The notes beneath the pieces are model-generated. The model made no database searches. It was not told the origin of the DNA and worked only from the letters and a program-made list of their open reading frames with translations. Positions 33,005-43,977 of a stretch of DNA of 64,000 nucleotides are shown here, piece after piece. This DNA is from Anomaloglossus baeobatrachus (Eukaryota; Chordata; Amphibia; Anura; Aromobatidae). Both the position numbers and the translations under genes were made by a program. Location: the NCBI RefSeq assembly GCF_048569485.1, contig NC_134354.1, positions 400,257,103 to 400,321,102 on the forward strand. Direction: 5' to 3'. How positions within the stretch are numbered: position 1 is the first letter of the stretch; each line of letters opens with the position of its first letter.

Positions 33005-33325
33005 GGGAGAGGGGCCACATAAGATGGCAGCTATATGTGGCTATATGGGGAGAGGGGCCACATAAGATGGCAGCTATATGTGGCTATATGGGGAGAGGAG
33101 CCGCATTAAGATGGCAGCTATATGTGGCTATATGGGGAGAGGAGCCGCATTAAGATGGCAGCTATATGGGGAGAGGGGCCACATAAGATGGGAGCTATAT
33201 GGGAAAAGGAGCAGATGGGATGGGATCTGCTGGGGAAAGAGGCCATAATGGGATGGGATCTGCAGGGGAAAGAGGCCATAATGGGATGGGATCTGCAGGG
33301 GAAAGAGGCCATAATGGGATGAGAT
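33005..33325 (+). repeat. Minisatellite with two unit types
   Basis: The first part (33008-33200) repeats GAGAGGGGCCACATAAGATGG and TATATGTGGCTATATGG in units of about 55 bases or shorter variants. The second (33210-33320) repeats a 33-base unit with GATGGGATCTGCAGGGGAAA. Short frames over it are repeat artefacts. Confidence 0.8.
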
Positions 33326-33806
33326 CTGTATCGGGAAGGTCGTCCATTCCAATTTTAGCAGGGCTCCTTTAGTAATAATTTTTAAAAACTGTATAAAAAT
33401 CATTTAATACAATAAGACTGACAGTGACTGGAACAACTGGTGCTGGACAGGACAGTGACGGTACAGGAGGGGAAGGAGATTTTACTTTAAATTACTTGTA
33501 TTTTTGGTTGAGGAAATTGCGTGAAAATGGGTGTGGCTAAAAGAATGGGTGTGGTTACAGAATGGGTGTGGTTTTCAAATGGGCGGGGTTTACAGAGAAC
33601 CTGGTAAAAAATTTTAATCCCACCCCTGCTATTTACAGTACGGTAACTGCATGGTGCTGGTGGGCCCCAAGATTGATTTTTCCTGGTGGGCCCCAGGTAC
33701 TCCAGTCCGCCGCTGCACACGTGTGTATCACATACTTTGTTCTGTCTGTGTTTTTCATGAATACAGCACGTACCCCTTAAAGTCTATGGTGCTGTTCACA
33801 TGTCTG

Positions 33807-35115
33807 TGTGACGCCCTGGCAAAACCAGGTAGTCACAGATAGGCCCCCTGCATAACACCTTCCCTCACTTAGGAAACACACAGCCGACCTGAAACCCTTG
33901 TCACCCCCCCCTTAGGGAAAGATAGATACACCAGTGGGCAGGACCAGGTGGTTGGACTCGCTCACCCAGGCGTCTAGACAGCCCGGGGTGGGAAAACAAA
34001 CAGTTAAGCTTTGTAGTTCAAGTTGAGAGGAGTGTGGGCTAGAGCTAGGTGTAGCTCCAGCAGAGGAGGTTCAAGTTGAACGGTGCCAGGGTAGGAGCTC
34101 TGGTGCCTTGGCTAGGAGGCAGAAGGTGGTCTCCTTCAGCAGGAGACAGGAACACGGCTCGGCAGAACCGAGGTGGACCGAGACAGGGTTGTAGCCCGCC
34201 GGTACCGACACAGGGAACCGATCCGGAAACCGGAGCACAAAGGGGGGTACTCGGACCCTGAAGCCAGGACCGGAAACCAACGGCCTGGTTAATTAACCGA
34301 TTGGGTGGGACATGACCTCTAGTCCTAGCCTCAAAGTCTCTCATATAAGACAACAGCTCACCGATAGGGATAGGAGGTCACCACCAGGGCCCATAGATCC
34401 CACGGGCCAGCGTCTGTGGTCACGGCCCCTTAGGCCACATCCAGCCGGGAGCGGACTCCTGAGTTCCAGACTAGGAAGTCCACCTTACACAAAGTCAGTG
34501 CAGAAGAAAAGGACAGTGACCACCAGCCTGGGTGGGGGACCTGAATGCAACCGGCCACCAGCACCTTTGGTTTACCGAAAGACTCGTGTGATTCATTTAC
34601 TGTGAGTAACCAAACATCCCCCCTGCCTGCTCAGGTGCGCCGACCCTTGCCATCGCCATACCCTGCACAGAGACACCGCGTCCCACGGCAACCACCCCTA
34701 CCCATGGAGGGGTTAACATCCAGCTGCCACTACATCTCCCTTGGGTGCCTCATAACAGCAGCGGTGGTGTCCCACCTCACCACACATCGTGGGTGGTGTC
34801 ACAAACTTCATACGGCCTAGCCCGTACATCTACGTCCCCCCTTTTTATTCGGCATGTCCGCGAGACCCCCGGGTCCAGAGACCCTCGAGCCACCCCTTTG
34901 GAAGGCCTGGATCCGAGCAGCGGCGGCTGCTGGCAAGGGGGCGGCACACCCCGAAAACTTGGCGTCACGAACAGGATATGGCCTAGCCCGTACATCTACG
35001 TCCCCCCTTTTTATTCGGCGTGTCCGCGAGACCCCCGTGTCCGGAGACCCTCAAGCCACCCCCTTGGAAGGTCCGGATCCGAGCAGCGGCGACTGCTGTC
35101 ACGGGGGGCGGCACA
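33807..35115 (+). mobile_element. Largely solitary gypsy-type LTR
   Basis: The stretch begins TGTGACGCCCTGG, ends GGCGGCACA, and is flanked by a 4-bp duplication TCTG (33803-33806 and 35116-35119). The start resembles the minus-strand starts of the LTRs at 36808 and 22800. Its last 330 bases hold two copies of a 166-base unit (GGCCTAGCCCGTACATCTACG at 34814 and 34980). Between them is CTTGGCGTCACGAACAGG, the primer-binding-site stretch of the two related elements. It lies in sequence continuous with that at 33716-33806. It is a fossil remnant. Confidence 0.7.
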
Positions 35116-35374
35116 TCTGTGTTTTTTCACAGACCGTGTATCCATGCAGAACCCAGAGACATGCTCATTTTTTTCTGTATATGTAATATGGGTCCATGAA
35201 AAACACGTACAGCTCATAGATCTGATTAATGTTCTGTTTGTATTTAGCATTGCAAAGAAAATGAGAAGCTTTGTATTTATTTATGTATTTATTTATAGAG
35301 GCAAAAAAAATAGAACAGCACAACTATTGCAGGTACTAGGTGGCCTTACCTCAATTATCTAAAAAGTTGTAGTA

Positions 35375-35660
35375 TGTAAATCCAAAAAAAAGGCATCGGC
35401 AGCACTCCAGGTTTTTAACTGAAAAATATGGACTTTATTGAACCCAGTGGCAACGTTTCAGTTCCTGAGAACATATATCAAGCAATTATCCATTAACTTC
35501 ATAATTGTGTTTTTATTAACAAATTCATATAAAAATATAAGGATTCTTTAGTGTCATTTCATATATAAATTCTTATTACATTACCTTATACATCCTTTTA
35601 TAAAATGTATCATTATTACATAGGTGCTTCAGTGTAAAACATTACTAAGCTCCCACATGT
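35375..35660 (-). mobile_element. Penelope-like 3' end fragment
   Basis: On the minus strand the order is GTTCTCAGGAACTGAAACGTTGCC, then AATAAAGTCC, then CCTGGAGTGCTGCCG. A stem-loop plus GAAAC box, a poly-A signal and a GGAGTGCTG-type tail is the layout I see at the ends of the other Penelope-like elements here. There is no coding sequence. The stem-loop part (about 35450-35485) is a degenerate hammerhead candidate. The fragment is cut by the gypsy LTR at 35699. Confidence 0.45.
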
Positions 35661-35698
35661 ATATGATAATTAGGGAGGATGACTCATCCCTTTGCATG

Positions 35699-36808
35699 TG
35701 TCGCGGGCGGAGGGGACGCGCTCGCCACGCTTGGGTCTGGGGCTTCTGCTGCTGCTCGATGGCTCGAGCGGTGGGCCGGACCCGAGGACTTGAGCAGCGC
35801 TCCTCGTCCACGAGTGAAAAGGGGGTGGTTTGTTTAGGGAGATAGTTCGTGACGCCACCCATGGGTCGTGGTGATTATTAGCACCACCGCTGCTGGTGAC
35901 GGGGATCCCGGGAAGGATGGTAGGGAGCAGCTAGGATGTTGTCCCCTCCGTGGGTAGGGGTTGGTGATCCCGGGGCCCGGTGGTGTAACGGGGAGGCTGG
36001 ATGGCTGGGATGCAGGGTTGCAGGGGCAGCGCGGCACGGTGCCAGATGGCACTGGTGTACTCACCAACCAAACCAAACGGCTGGATGGACGGGTTCCGCA
36101 GCCGGCTGCAGTGTTGTGCTCTCCCCGGACGGCTGATGGTGGCTGTCTTTCCCTGCACCTGTTAGAATGTTCTGACTCCTATGGTTGCCCACCGGTAGTC
36201 CGCTCCCCGGCGTATACAGTAGGTGCCGTTGGAGCCCGTTTTGCCCGAAGGCGCTGGCCCTTGGATCTCTAGCCTATGGCGGTGGCTGTATATCCTCTCG
36301 GTGTGGACTGTTGCCTTCTGTCGGGTCTTGGTTGTTGGGAAACCGCTGGGGTTCCTGTCACACTCGGATTTGACTATTGTCGGCGGCTCCAAGCCTGGTC
36401 GGGGTCCGATGGCCCTGCCTGTGTGCTTAGCTTCACTCCACTCCCCGGTTCGGTACCGGCGGGCCAACGCCCGACCTCGGTCCTACGGCTCTGCAGAGAT
36501 TCACTAACTCCTGCAGATGGTCACCACTGTCTGCCAACCTTGCTGTTTGTGTCTGGGCCCCTACCCAGACACCGACAGTTTGTGTCCTCTCCCTTTCACC
36601 TCCAAAACTGATCTGTCTGTTTTCCCACCTCCAGACCTGTGAACTCCTCGGTGGGTGGGGTCAACCGCCTGGCTCCGCCCCACCTGGTGTGGACATCAGA
36701 CCCTGGAGGGAGGCAACAAGGGTTTTTGCTTGACTGGTGTAACTGTCTAGGGGAAGGGGTGTGTATGGTGTTATGTCTGTGACTACCTGGCTAGTCCAGG
36801 GCATCACA
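35699..36808 (-). mobile_element. 3' LTR of the Ty3/gypsy element
   Basis: About 1110 bp, on the minus strand TGTGATGCCCTGG...CGCGACA. Its end matches the partial LTR at 42938-43100 and is clearly related to the LTRs of the cold-shock element, for instance in GGGACAGGGATCCCGGGA-like and GGTGGCGTCACGAAC blocks. Confidence 0.85.
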
Positions 36809-37506
36809 TTCCCCCTTGGTAAAATGCAGACCGTCCGCGGGCTGCCCGTTCATCACCGGTTTTATTTTTTCTGCAAAATATAAATTAACATATCAAACAT
36901 TGAACACAAGCATTCTTTTCAGTTCTTCCCTTACGGGAGGCATGGCACTTTAACGTTTCAAACACATAAAAACATTTTTTTATACTGACGGACAGGTTCA
37001 TGGTCATCCGCTCCCCCACCCAAGCAAACTAAACCTTGATGCTGCCCCTAAGAAACAGGCAGCACCCCTTTACCCCAGTCCTGGTCCAGGTTACCCGAGC
37101 GGGAACGGGTACAGTGTCTCGCACCCGGCTGTCACTTCAGGGGACCCCACGTCCAGGGGGACCTCTGACCCCCGGAGGATGGCCAGCGGTCCTGGTGGTG
37201 GCCGAGCCCCACCCTGCTCTGCTGCGGGCCCTTCCTCCAATCTGCCTCTCCGGAGGTGGCACAGAATGGAAAACGGCCCACAAACTATTTACAAGCCCGC
37301 AAGTTCGTGGGTGGCCTGCAAGTTCTCGGCCATGTTCATGAGCAGTTCCTCATGTGGGCTGTTTTGGGTAAACACACTGATGATCCCAACAGGGACAACT
37401 TGTCTTACAACAGATGGCAATCAACTGGTTGATGATCAGGTGAAACTTCGGATTGATTAGTATTCATTCATTCATTCAATATTTACACAATCAGCATACT
37501 TCACCC

Positions 37507-39103
37507 CTAGATGGTAGTTTCCCTATACCTAAGCGGGGGCCTACCTAGGTTGGGGCGTGTGGACCTTCGGAGGACAAGGTCGCTAGTAGCAGGCAAGGGG
37601 ATAGAGGAGACGACCGTTTCCTCTTCCCGTCTGTCAGATATGGCAAGTGGAGACCCAAGGGGAGGGGGTATAGGTGCATCCCTGGGCGTTTGTTCGAGTG
37701 GCTCACTGGCGGGCATCTCTGTCTCCATTTCTTCCACGTGTTGTGGGAACATTATCACCGGAACAATCACCGCACCGTTTTGCATAGGCCAGTCTGCTGG
37801 AAAATCACCCATCACTGTGTGGATCACCTCCTTCTCCTTTTTCCCGCTCGGCGTGGGAACCGGAACCTCATTTGTCACTCTCAAGGGGTGAGGGAATTTC
37901 TTCAGGTGGTCCCTGGAAACCGACTGATCAGATAAGCCTTCTCATTCTCCCATTCAGTGGGCTGTATGACATACTGGGTCTTTTCCCACTGGTCATCAAG
38001 CTTATGGGTCCTTCTCTTCCGCTTCAGCACTACATCTCCCGGCTCAAAGGGGACGGCTGACGCTCGATTGTTGAAGCGTTGTGCTTGTTTCTCTCGGCTC
38101 TGACCGAGATTCTTCTCCACATACTCCTGGAACTGTCGGTATTGGATTTGTCGCCGGGTATCCCAGCCAGCAGTCGACGGAAGGGCCTCTGGAGCTTCCA
38201 AGTCCATTTCTAGGTCCACTGGCAGCCGGCACGGTCGGGCTCTCATCAGATACGCTGGGGTGCATTTGGTAGAACTACAAGGGATGTTATTGTACATGTC
38301 TACCAGGTCAGGCAGCTTTTCTGGCCACAGGTTCCGCTCTTCAAATGGTATCACCTGAGGAGATCCAGGACCAGGTGGTTCATCTTCTCACACATCCCAT
38401 TAGTCTGGGCATGGTATGGCGTGGTCCTGATCTTCTTACAACCGTACAATTGGCAGAACTCTTGAAACACCTCTGCTTCAAAGGCTTAACCCTGGTCTTT
38501 AAGCACCCTCTCCGGGTATCCATGCGATTGACAGAAGTAGGCCTGGAATGCCCTAGCTGCGGTATGGCCGGTCACATCTTTGACTGGAACAACCACCATG
38601 AATCTGGAGTAGTGGTCCACGATGGTCAAGGCGTAGGTATATCCATTCCGGCTGGGTGTGAGCTTGACGTGGTCCAAAGCAACCAACTCCAGCGGTTGAT
38701 GGGTGACGATCGGCTGTAGAGGGGCTCTTCGGCTGACTTCATCTTTCCTTCTCAGCGCACAGGGGCTGCACTCTCGGCACCAGGCCTCCACAGATTCCCA
38801 CATCCCACTCCAATAAAACCGCTCTCTCAGCAACATCTCCAGCTTTTTCCAGCCGAAGTGCCCGGCACCATCGTGATATGCCCGTAGGACTTTGGGCACG
38901 CTGGCCTGAGGGACCACCAGCTGACGAACCTTCTCGTGAGTCTTCGGGTTGATCAGCCCTCGATACAGCTTCCCTTCGTGCAGGTAAAGCCGGGCTCGTT
39001 CTTTCCACAGCCGCTGGGTCTCAGAGGGAGCTGCAGGATCCATTCCGGAATCATGGTCTTGAACAGCTGGACGGCAGGCGCTTGGTCTTGGGCTTCTTGC
39101 CAT
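37507..39103 (-). pseudogene. Gypsy integrase region (fossil)
   Basis: The segment 38486-39103 encodes the integrase front: FYWSGMWESVEAWCRECSPC is the zinc-binding block and LDHVKLTPSRNGYTYALTIVD the start of the catalytic core. The part at 37902-38354 continues with CTPAYLMRARPCRLPVD and a basic tail (FEPGDVVLKRKRRTHKL), typical of the core end and C-terminal domain. A last stretch (37507-37884) is proline rich and of unknown role. Integrase inserts the DNA copy into the genome. The region is broken. Confidence 0.8.
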
Positions 39104-40458
39104 CCCTGACTGGGTAGCAGGTCCAGGTTCGCCTGTTGTTGTTTGACATATAGTTTTTCGACCGGTAGCCGATGGAACGCGGGCAACTCAATTTTTTCGA
39201 GGTCATCATCTTCCAACCTCCCATCAGGCAGGTGGGGCATCCGCGATAACGCGTCCGCGTTGGTGTTCTTGCGGCCGGCTCTGTATTTGATAGTGAAGTC
39301 ATAATTAGACAGCCTGGCCACCCACCGCTGTTCCAGAGCGCCCAGCTTGGCCGTGTCCAGATGGGTCAATGGATTATTGTCCGTGTAGGCAGGGAATTTT
39401 GCCGCTGCGAGGTAATGTCGGAACCTCTCGGTGATTGCCCACACCAGGGCCAGGAACTCAAGCTTGAAGAAGCTGTAATTTTCGGGGTTCCTTTCCGTGG
39501 GCCGGAGTTTTCTGCTGGCGTAGCCGATCACCTTTTCTCTCCCGTCCTGGACCTGGGACAGGACTGCTCCCAAGCCCACATTGCTGGCATCGGTGTAGAG
39601 GACGAACGGGAGGCTGTAGTCGGGGTACGCCAGGACTTCTTCTCCTGTCAAGGCCGTCTTTAGCTGGTGAAAGGACTCTTCATGCCTTTCCTCCCACACA
39701 AACGGGGGTCCAGGGGCCCTACCACCCTTGGTCTATCCCACGAGGAGGTCTTGCATAGGTGCAGCCATCTGTGTGTACCCCTTGATGAAGCGACGATAAT
39801 AGCCCACCAGGCCCAGGAACTGTCTCATCTCTCTCACTGTGGTCGGCCTCGGCCAGTCCTGGATAGCAGTGATCTTCTCGGGATCTGGGGCGACACCTTC
39901 TGCGCTCACCACGTGTCCAAGGTACTGTACCCTAGGCTCCAGTAGGTGGCACTTGGAGGGCTTCAGCTTCATCCCATACTTGGCTAGGGATGCGAACACT
40001 TCAGCCAGGTGCTCCAGGTGGGCCTCGTACGTCTGGGAGTATACGATCACATCATCCAGATACAGCAGGACAGTTTCAAAATTGAGATATCCCAGGCAAC
40101 ACTCCATGAGCCGTTGGAAGGTTCCAGGGGCATTGCACAGCCCAAATGGCATGCTGTTGAACTCACAGAGTCCCATGGGAGTGGCAAATGCAGTCTTCAC
40201 GCGGTCCTCTGGTGCGACCGCCACCTGCCAGTATCCGCTGGTAAGGTCAAGGGTAGAGAAGAAGTTAGCAGTTCTCAGCGCAGCTAGCGACTCTTCGATA
40301 TGGGGGAGAGGATAGGCATCTTTATGCGTTATCTGGTTGATCTTCCGGTAATCCACACACATTCTCATGGTGCCATCCTTCTTCACCAGCACCAGTGGGG
40401 CTGCCCAGGGACTGCAACTATCCCGAATGACCCCTGCCTCCTTCATGTTCCTCAACAT
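38953..40458 (-). pseudogene. Gypsy reverse transcriptase and RNase H region (fossil)
   Basis: The RT part (39733-40458) shows RMCVDYRKIN, FSTLDLTSGYWQVAV, MPFGLCNAPGTFQRLM and the catalytic VLLYLDDVIVYS, in the usual order. The RNase H part (38953-39699) shows VLYTDASNVGLGAVLSQ, FFKLEFLALVWAI and TDNNPLTHL, followed by the RKNTNADALSR end. These match the Ty3/gypsy pol pattern closely. The region is broken into more than one frame. Confidence 0.85.
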
Positions 40459-40614
40459 GTCTTTGGCGCATTGATAATGTGCTGGCGGGATGGGCCTATA
40501 CCTTTCTTTGATGGGTGGATGTATGCCTGTAGGGATATGGTGTTGAACCCCTTTAATCCTCCCGAAATCTAATGGGTGCTTGCTGAAAACCTGTTCATAC
40601 TCCTGTATTACCCT

Positions 40615-41710
40615 TTATACTCCCTCTTTGTGATGCGTGGGGGTGGCTTCAGTGCCTACATGTAGTTCCTGGCACCACTCCTCTAACTGTTCGGGGGGTA
40701 TATGGTTACTGGCAGGAGGTGCTAAGGTAGGAGGGGCGGCTTCGTGAATGGTGTGAGGGTCTAGGGTAAGCAACTTGGCAAGGGTAGCGTAACGGGGCAG
40801 CCTGACTTCCTCCTCTCCACAATTCAGCACTCTCACATGCACTCTCCCCTTTTTGACGTCAACCACCCCTCTGGCTGCCATCACCGTGGGCCAGTGTTCA
40901 GAAGGTGTGGGTTCCACCATCGCCGGGTAGTCGCGCCCCTGGGGGGCCTACTGCTGCCCTGCACCAAATCATCATCTCACTTCTGGGTGGCACTACCAAG
41001 GGGGCCACATCCATCACCCTTACTCCACCAATCTCTCCACCCGTCGAATTCATCTGTTGCCGATATAGGAGGGCCCGGATCTCACGCTGTACAGCCCTCT
41101 GTCGGCCTCCTCCTGCGGTGGCGGCCAACTGTTGCAACAAACTCAGCACCTCACTCATACAATGCTCCATCACATTGGTCCCTAGAATTACTTTTGGGTT
41201 ATGGTCACAGGGTTCATTCATTATTATTATTATTATTATTTATTATTATTTATTTTTATAGCGCCATTTATTCCATGGCACTTTACAGTGAAAGAGGGTA
41301 TACGTACAACAATCATTAACAGTACATAACAGACTGGTATAGGAGGAGAGAGGACCAATTCAATTCATCACCACAATCATTCCTTGGTGCTTTAACTCCG
41401 CACGTCCCACGGTCAGGGTCACTTGTTTGTATCCCACTTGGGTTAGAGGGAGTCCATTGGCAGCGACAAGGGTCAGGCTATCATCAGAGGGGGCAAGTTC
41501 GTCAGTACCCCAATACTGCTGGTACAGTTTATATGGTATAGTGGTTACCTGTGATCCTGTGTCCAATAGGGCCATAAGCGGGATGCCGTCCACTGCCAGA
41601 GGTATGATGGGGCGAGCTCCGACATACCGGTCTCGCCAGTCAGGGGGGCCATTGGTGTCTACTCCTGAGCATTGGCCCTTGGTCCCAGGAGTTGCTTGTT
41701 TAACAGGCAT
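40615..41710 (-). pseudogene. Gypsy protease and linker region (fossil)
   Basis: The frame at 41360-41710 has LMALLDTGSQVTTIPY, the active-site motif of aspartic proteases, and overlaps the gag end in another phase, an arrangement gypsy elements use with frame change. The linker up to the RT (40615-41220) has words such as NPKVILGTNVM, known from the same region of related elements. An unrelated short repeat sits between the two parts. Confidence 0.7.
41219..41357 (-). mobile_element. Short retroposon tail inserted in the gypsy element
   Basis: The block runs from a (TTA)n-rich stretch at 41221-41260 through ATAGCGCCATTTATTCC and ATGGCACTTTACAGTGAA. It interrupts gypsy coding sequence, which resumes on both sides. 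The ATT-type microsatellite at one end and the short length suggest the 3' tail of a LINE or SINE in minus orientation. The family is not certain. Confidence 0.5.
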
Positions 41711-42777
41711 CGCCTAGAGTAGTGGCCAGGCTTGCTGCACCTGTAACAAATAGGAGGCCCATACCGCGAGTCATTGGTCCTTCTCCGCTGCATCCAGGGG
41801 ACGTCCTCCGGGCTGTCGGCGAGCTGGATCCTCCCTGGGGGCTTGACTCTCATCGGAAGCTGGAGTGCGGCGAGGATCTTGGCTAGGTCTCCAGCCATGC
41901 GGCGGACCTGGGCAGCTAGCTCCTCCATCATCCCGACGGGTCCTGCAGGGGCCTGGAGAGCCGGAAGAGGGGGTGCCACTGAGATGGGAGCAGTTTCTGC
42001 CGGCCATGGGGCCGCCTCACGAGCGTCTGGCGTTGGGGCCTGCTGGGCCCTGATGGCCCGCTCCTTCAATACTGCAAAGTCCAGATTGGGGTGTTCCAGG
42101 GCCCACAGCCGCAGCTGCTTGCGGTCTTCCGCAGACCCCAGCCCTTGCAAAAATTGTTCTACTAGCATCTTATTGCTGTCCGCATCGTTAATAGTGTCCA
42201 CCCGCTTCAATGTATCGAGGGCTGTTTGCAGGTGCAAGGCATAGTCTCTTATATTATCCGTAGGCCACTGTCGACACTGATAAAACTGCATCCGCAATTC
42301 TGCTTCCGTACGGGTCTCAAAAGCGATTTGGAGTTTCTCAAAAATGGTAGTCACTGAGGCCCGGTTCGCGTCAGTCCAGGTCTCCATCTCCTGCTCAGCC
42401 ACGCCGGTTAGCTGCCCTAGCACTACCGCTGCCCGTTGCCTGTCAGTCAAGGGATATAAATCGAGGACCGGGCTTATCTTTTTCCGGAACATTATCTTTT
42501 TCCGGAACACCTGCAAAGCATCAGTTTTACCATCGTACTGTGGCAGCCAGGTAGCACCAGGCACATAGGGCAGGGAGAACGGCATTACCTGGGCGACTGC
42601 TGGACCCGCGGCCTCCCTCGCTCTTGCGGGCGGAGCACGGGCTACCCCGTTTCCATCTGCGGGCGCCGCTGTGGCTGCGACCGACACTCCTCCAACGGCT
42701 CCGTCGGGCACAGACATCTTTTTCCCGTCCCCCCCTTGGTTCTTTCTAACACTTCCTCTTTGTGGGCGGGGCTTCAC
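41659..42777 (-). CDS. Gypsy gag frame (fossil element)
   Basis: This 372-residue frame is the longest single piece of the element. An alanine-rich start is followed by a capsid-like region (VPGATWLPQYDGKTDALQVF to LKERAIRAQQ) and a CCHC knuckle CYRCSKPGHYSRRC near the end. The knuckle packages RNA. It lies directly after the leader of the 5' LTR, as expected. The protein differs from the gag-like frame at 515-1870. Confidence 0.8.
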   Translation of the reverse strand: MKPRPQRGSVRKNQGGDGKKMSVPDGAVGGVSVAATAAPADGNGVARAPPARAREAAGPAVAQVMPFSLPYVPGATWLPQYDGKTDALQVFRKKIMFRKKISPVLDLYPLTDRQRAAVVLGQLTGVAEQEMETWTDANRASVTTIFEKLQIAFETRTEAELRMQFYQCRQWPTDNIRDYALHLQTALDTLKRVDTINDADSNKMLVEQFLQGLGSAEDRKQLRLWALEHPNLDFAVLKERAIRAQQAPTPDAREAAPWPAETAPISVAPPLPALQAPAGPVGMMEELAAQVRRMAGDLAKILAALQLPMRVKPPGRIQLADSPEDVPWMQRRRTNDSRYGPPICYRCSKPGHYSRRCLLNKQLLGPRANAQE

Positions 42778-42937
42778 TTTCGCACCTTCCCTGCTCGGGG
42801 AAGATGCTCAAGCGGGAAATCTTCGCGCCCAAAGATGGCGGAACTTGAAATTTTTCGGCCGGACGCCACCGGCGGGGACTGCAAGACGCACTTCTACCGG
42901 TAGGTAGATCGGTTCTATCCTGTTCGTGACGCCAAGT

Positions 42938-43100
42938 TGTCGCGGGCGGAGGGGACGTGCTCGCCACGCTCGGGTCCGGGGCATCTGTTGCTGCTCAATG
43001 GCTCGAGCGGTGGGCCGGACCCGGGGACTCGAGCTGCGCTCCTGGTCCACGAGTCAAAAGGGGGTGGTTTGTTTAGGGAGATAGTTCGTGACACCACCCA
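42938..43100 (-). mobile_element. 5' LTR (partial) of the Ty3/gypsy element
   Basis: This stretch matches 35699-35862 and stops abruptly at CACCACCCA, where the minisatellite begins. The rest of this LTR is not in the window. Confidence 0.8.
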
Positions 43101-43977
43101 ACCCCATATACTATACACTAACCCCACAACTCCTATATACTATACACTAACCCCACAACTCCTATATACTATACACTAACCCCACAACTCCTATATACTA
43201 TACATTTACCTACCCTATATACTATACACTAACCCCACAACTCCATATACTATACACTAACCCCACAACCCCTACATACTATACACTAATCCCTATATGC
43301 TGTACATTTACCTACCCTATATACTATACACTAACCCCACAACTCCTATATACTATACACTAACCCCACAACTATATATTATACACTAACCCCCATATAC
43401 TATACACTTTCCCCACAACTATATATTATACACTAACCCCTATGTACTATACACTTTCCCCACAACTATATTTTATACACTAACCCCTATGTACTATACA
43501 CTTACCTACCCTATATACTTATACACTAACCCCACAACCCCTATATACTATACACTAACCCCTATATACAAATCCCACCACTCCTATATACTAAACACTA
43601 ACCTCACAACTCCTGTATACTATACACTAACCCCTATATACTATACACCAACCCCACAACCCCTATATACTATACACTTACCTCCCCTATGTACTATACA
43701 TTTAAGTCCCCTCCCATACATACTGTACACTCACATTTCCACCCCTATATACTAACCCCTATATATTATACACCAACCCCACCACCCCTATATACTATAC
43801 ATTTACCTCCCCTATATACTATACACTTAACTCCCCTACATACTGTGCATTCACCTCACCACCCCTATATACTATACAACCCCACAACCACTAAATACTA
43901 TACACTTAACTCTCCTACCCTACATACTGTACACTCCCCTCCCCTCCTCTACATATTACTACACACCTCTCCCCCTA
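43101..43977 (+). repeat. Minisatellite, CACTAACCCC-CTATATACTATA unit
   Basis: A unit of about 27 to 30 bases around CCCACAACTCCTATATACTA and TACACTAAC repeats some 30 times with drift. It resumes after the Helitron at 44685-44742 and after the Tc1 copy at 45163-45230, so both landed in an existing array. Confidence 0.9.

Larger units (their letters stand above)
30608..33628. mobile_element. Second hAT-like element nested in the first
   Basis: The left end CAGGGGTGGGATTCAGC and the right end, the inverse of CAGGGGTGGGATTAAAA, are close inverted repeats of the hAT kind. Subterminal GGTTCTGGAGAACCGG is palindromic and recurs in part as GAGAACCTGG near the right end. Flanks (TGCACAGT and CTATTTAC) do not form a clean 8-bp duplication, so the call rests on the ends. 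A short tandem (AATGGGTGTGGTTAC-like) lies at 33525-33590. Confidence 0.6.
28437..33715. mobile_element. hAT-type element with large internal repeats
   Basis: The ends are CAGGGGCGGACTGG and the inverse of CAGCGGCGGACTGG. They are flanked by a perfect 8-bp duplication CACACGTG at 28429-28436 and 33716-33723. No transposase is seen. Inside are a 1.7-kb G-rich minisatellite, a second hAT-like element and smaller repeats. The surrounding AGGCCTCATTCACAC sequence appears to be an older repeat that this element split. Confidence 0.85.
35699..43100 (-). mobile_element. Ty3/gypsy LTR element, broken
   Basis: On the minus strand the order is 5' LTR (partial), primer-binding-site stretch CTTGGCGTCACGAACAGG (about 42919-42937), gag, protease, RT, RNase H, integrase, purine tract AAGGGGGAA and 3' LTR. 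Gene order RT-RH-IN places it in Ty3/gypsy. It is a fossil with roughly half a dozen breaks and a short repeat inserted at about 41219-41357. The 5' LTR is cut at about 43100 by a minisatellite. It may be of similar age to the cold-shock LTR element, with which it shares LTR ends. Confidence 0.9.

Noticed and set aside
30608-33628. A clean 8-bp duplication for the inner hAT-like element
   Set aside because: The flanks TGCACAGT and CTATTTAC do not match; only the terminal repeats support the element.
38345-42568. Several 70 to 160 codon plus-strand frames across the gypsy element
   Set aside because: They are antisense shadows of pol and gag coding sequence.
43101-43977. Regular spaced repeats resembling a CRISPR array
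   Set aside because: Units are contiguous with drift and no unique spacers; this is a minisatellite in a eukaryotic genome.
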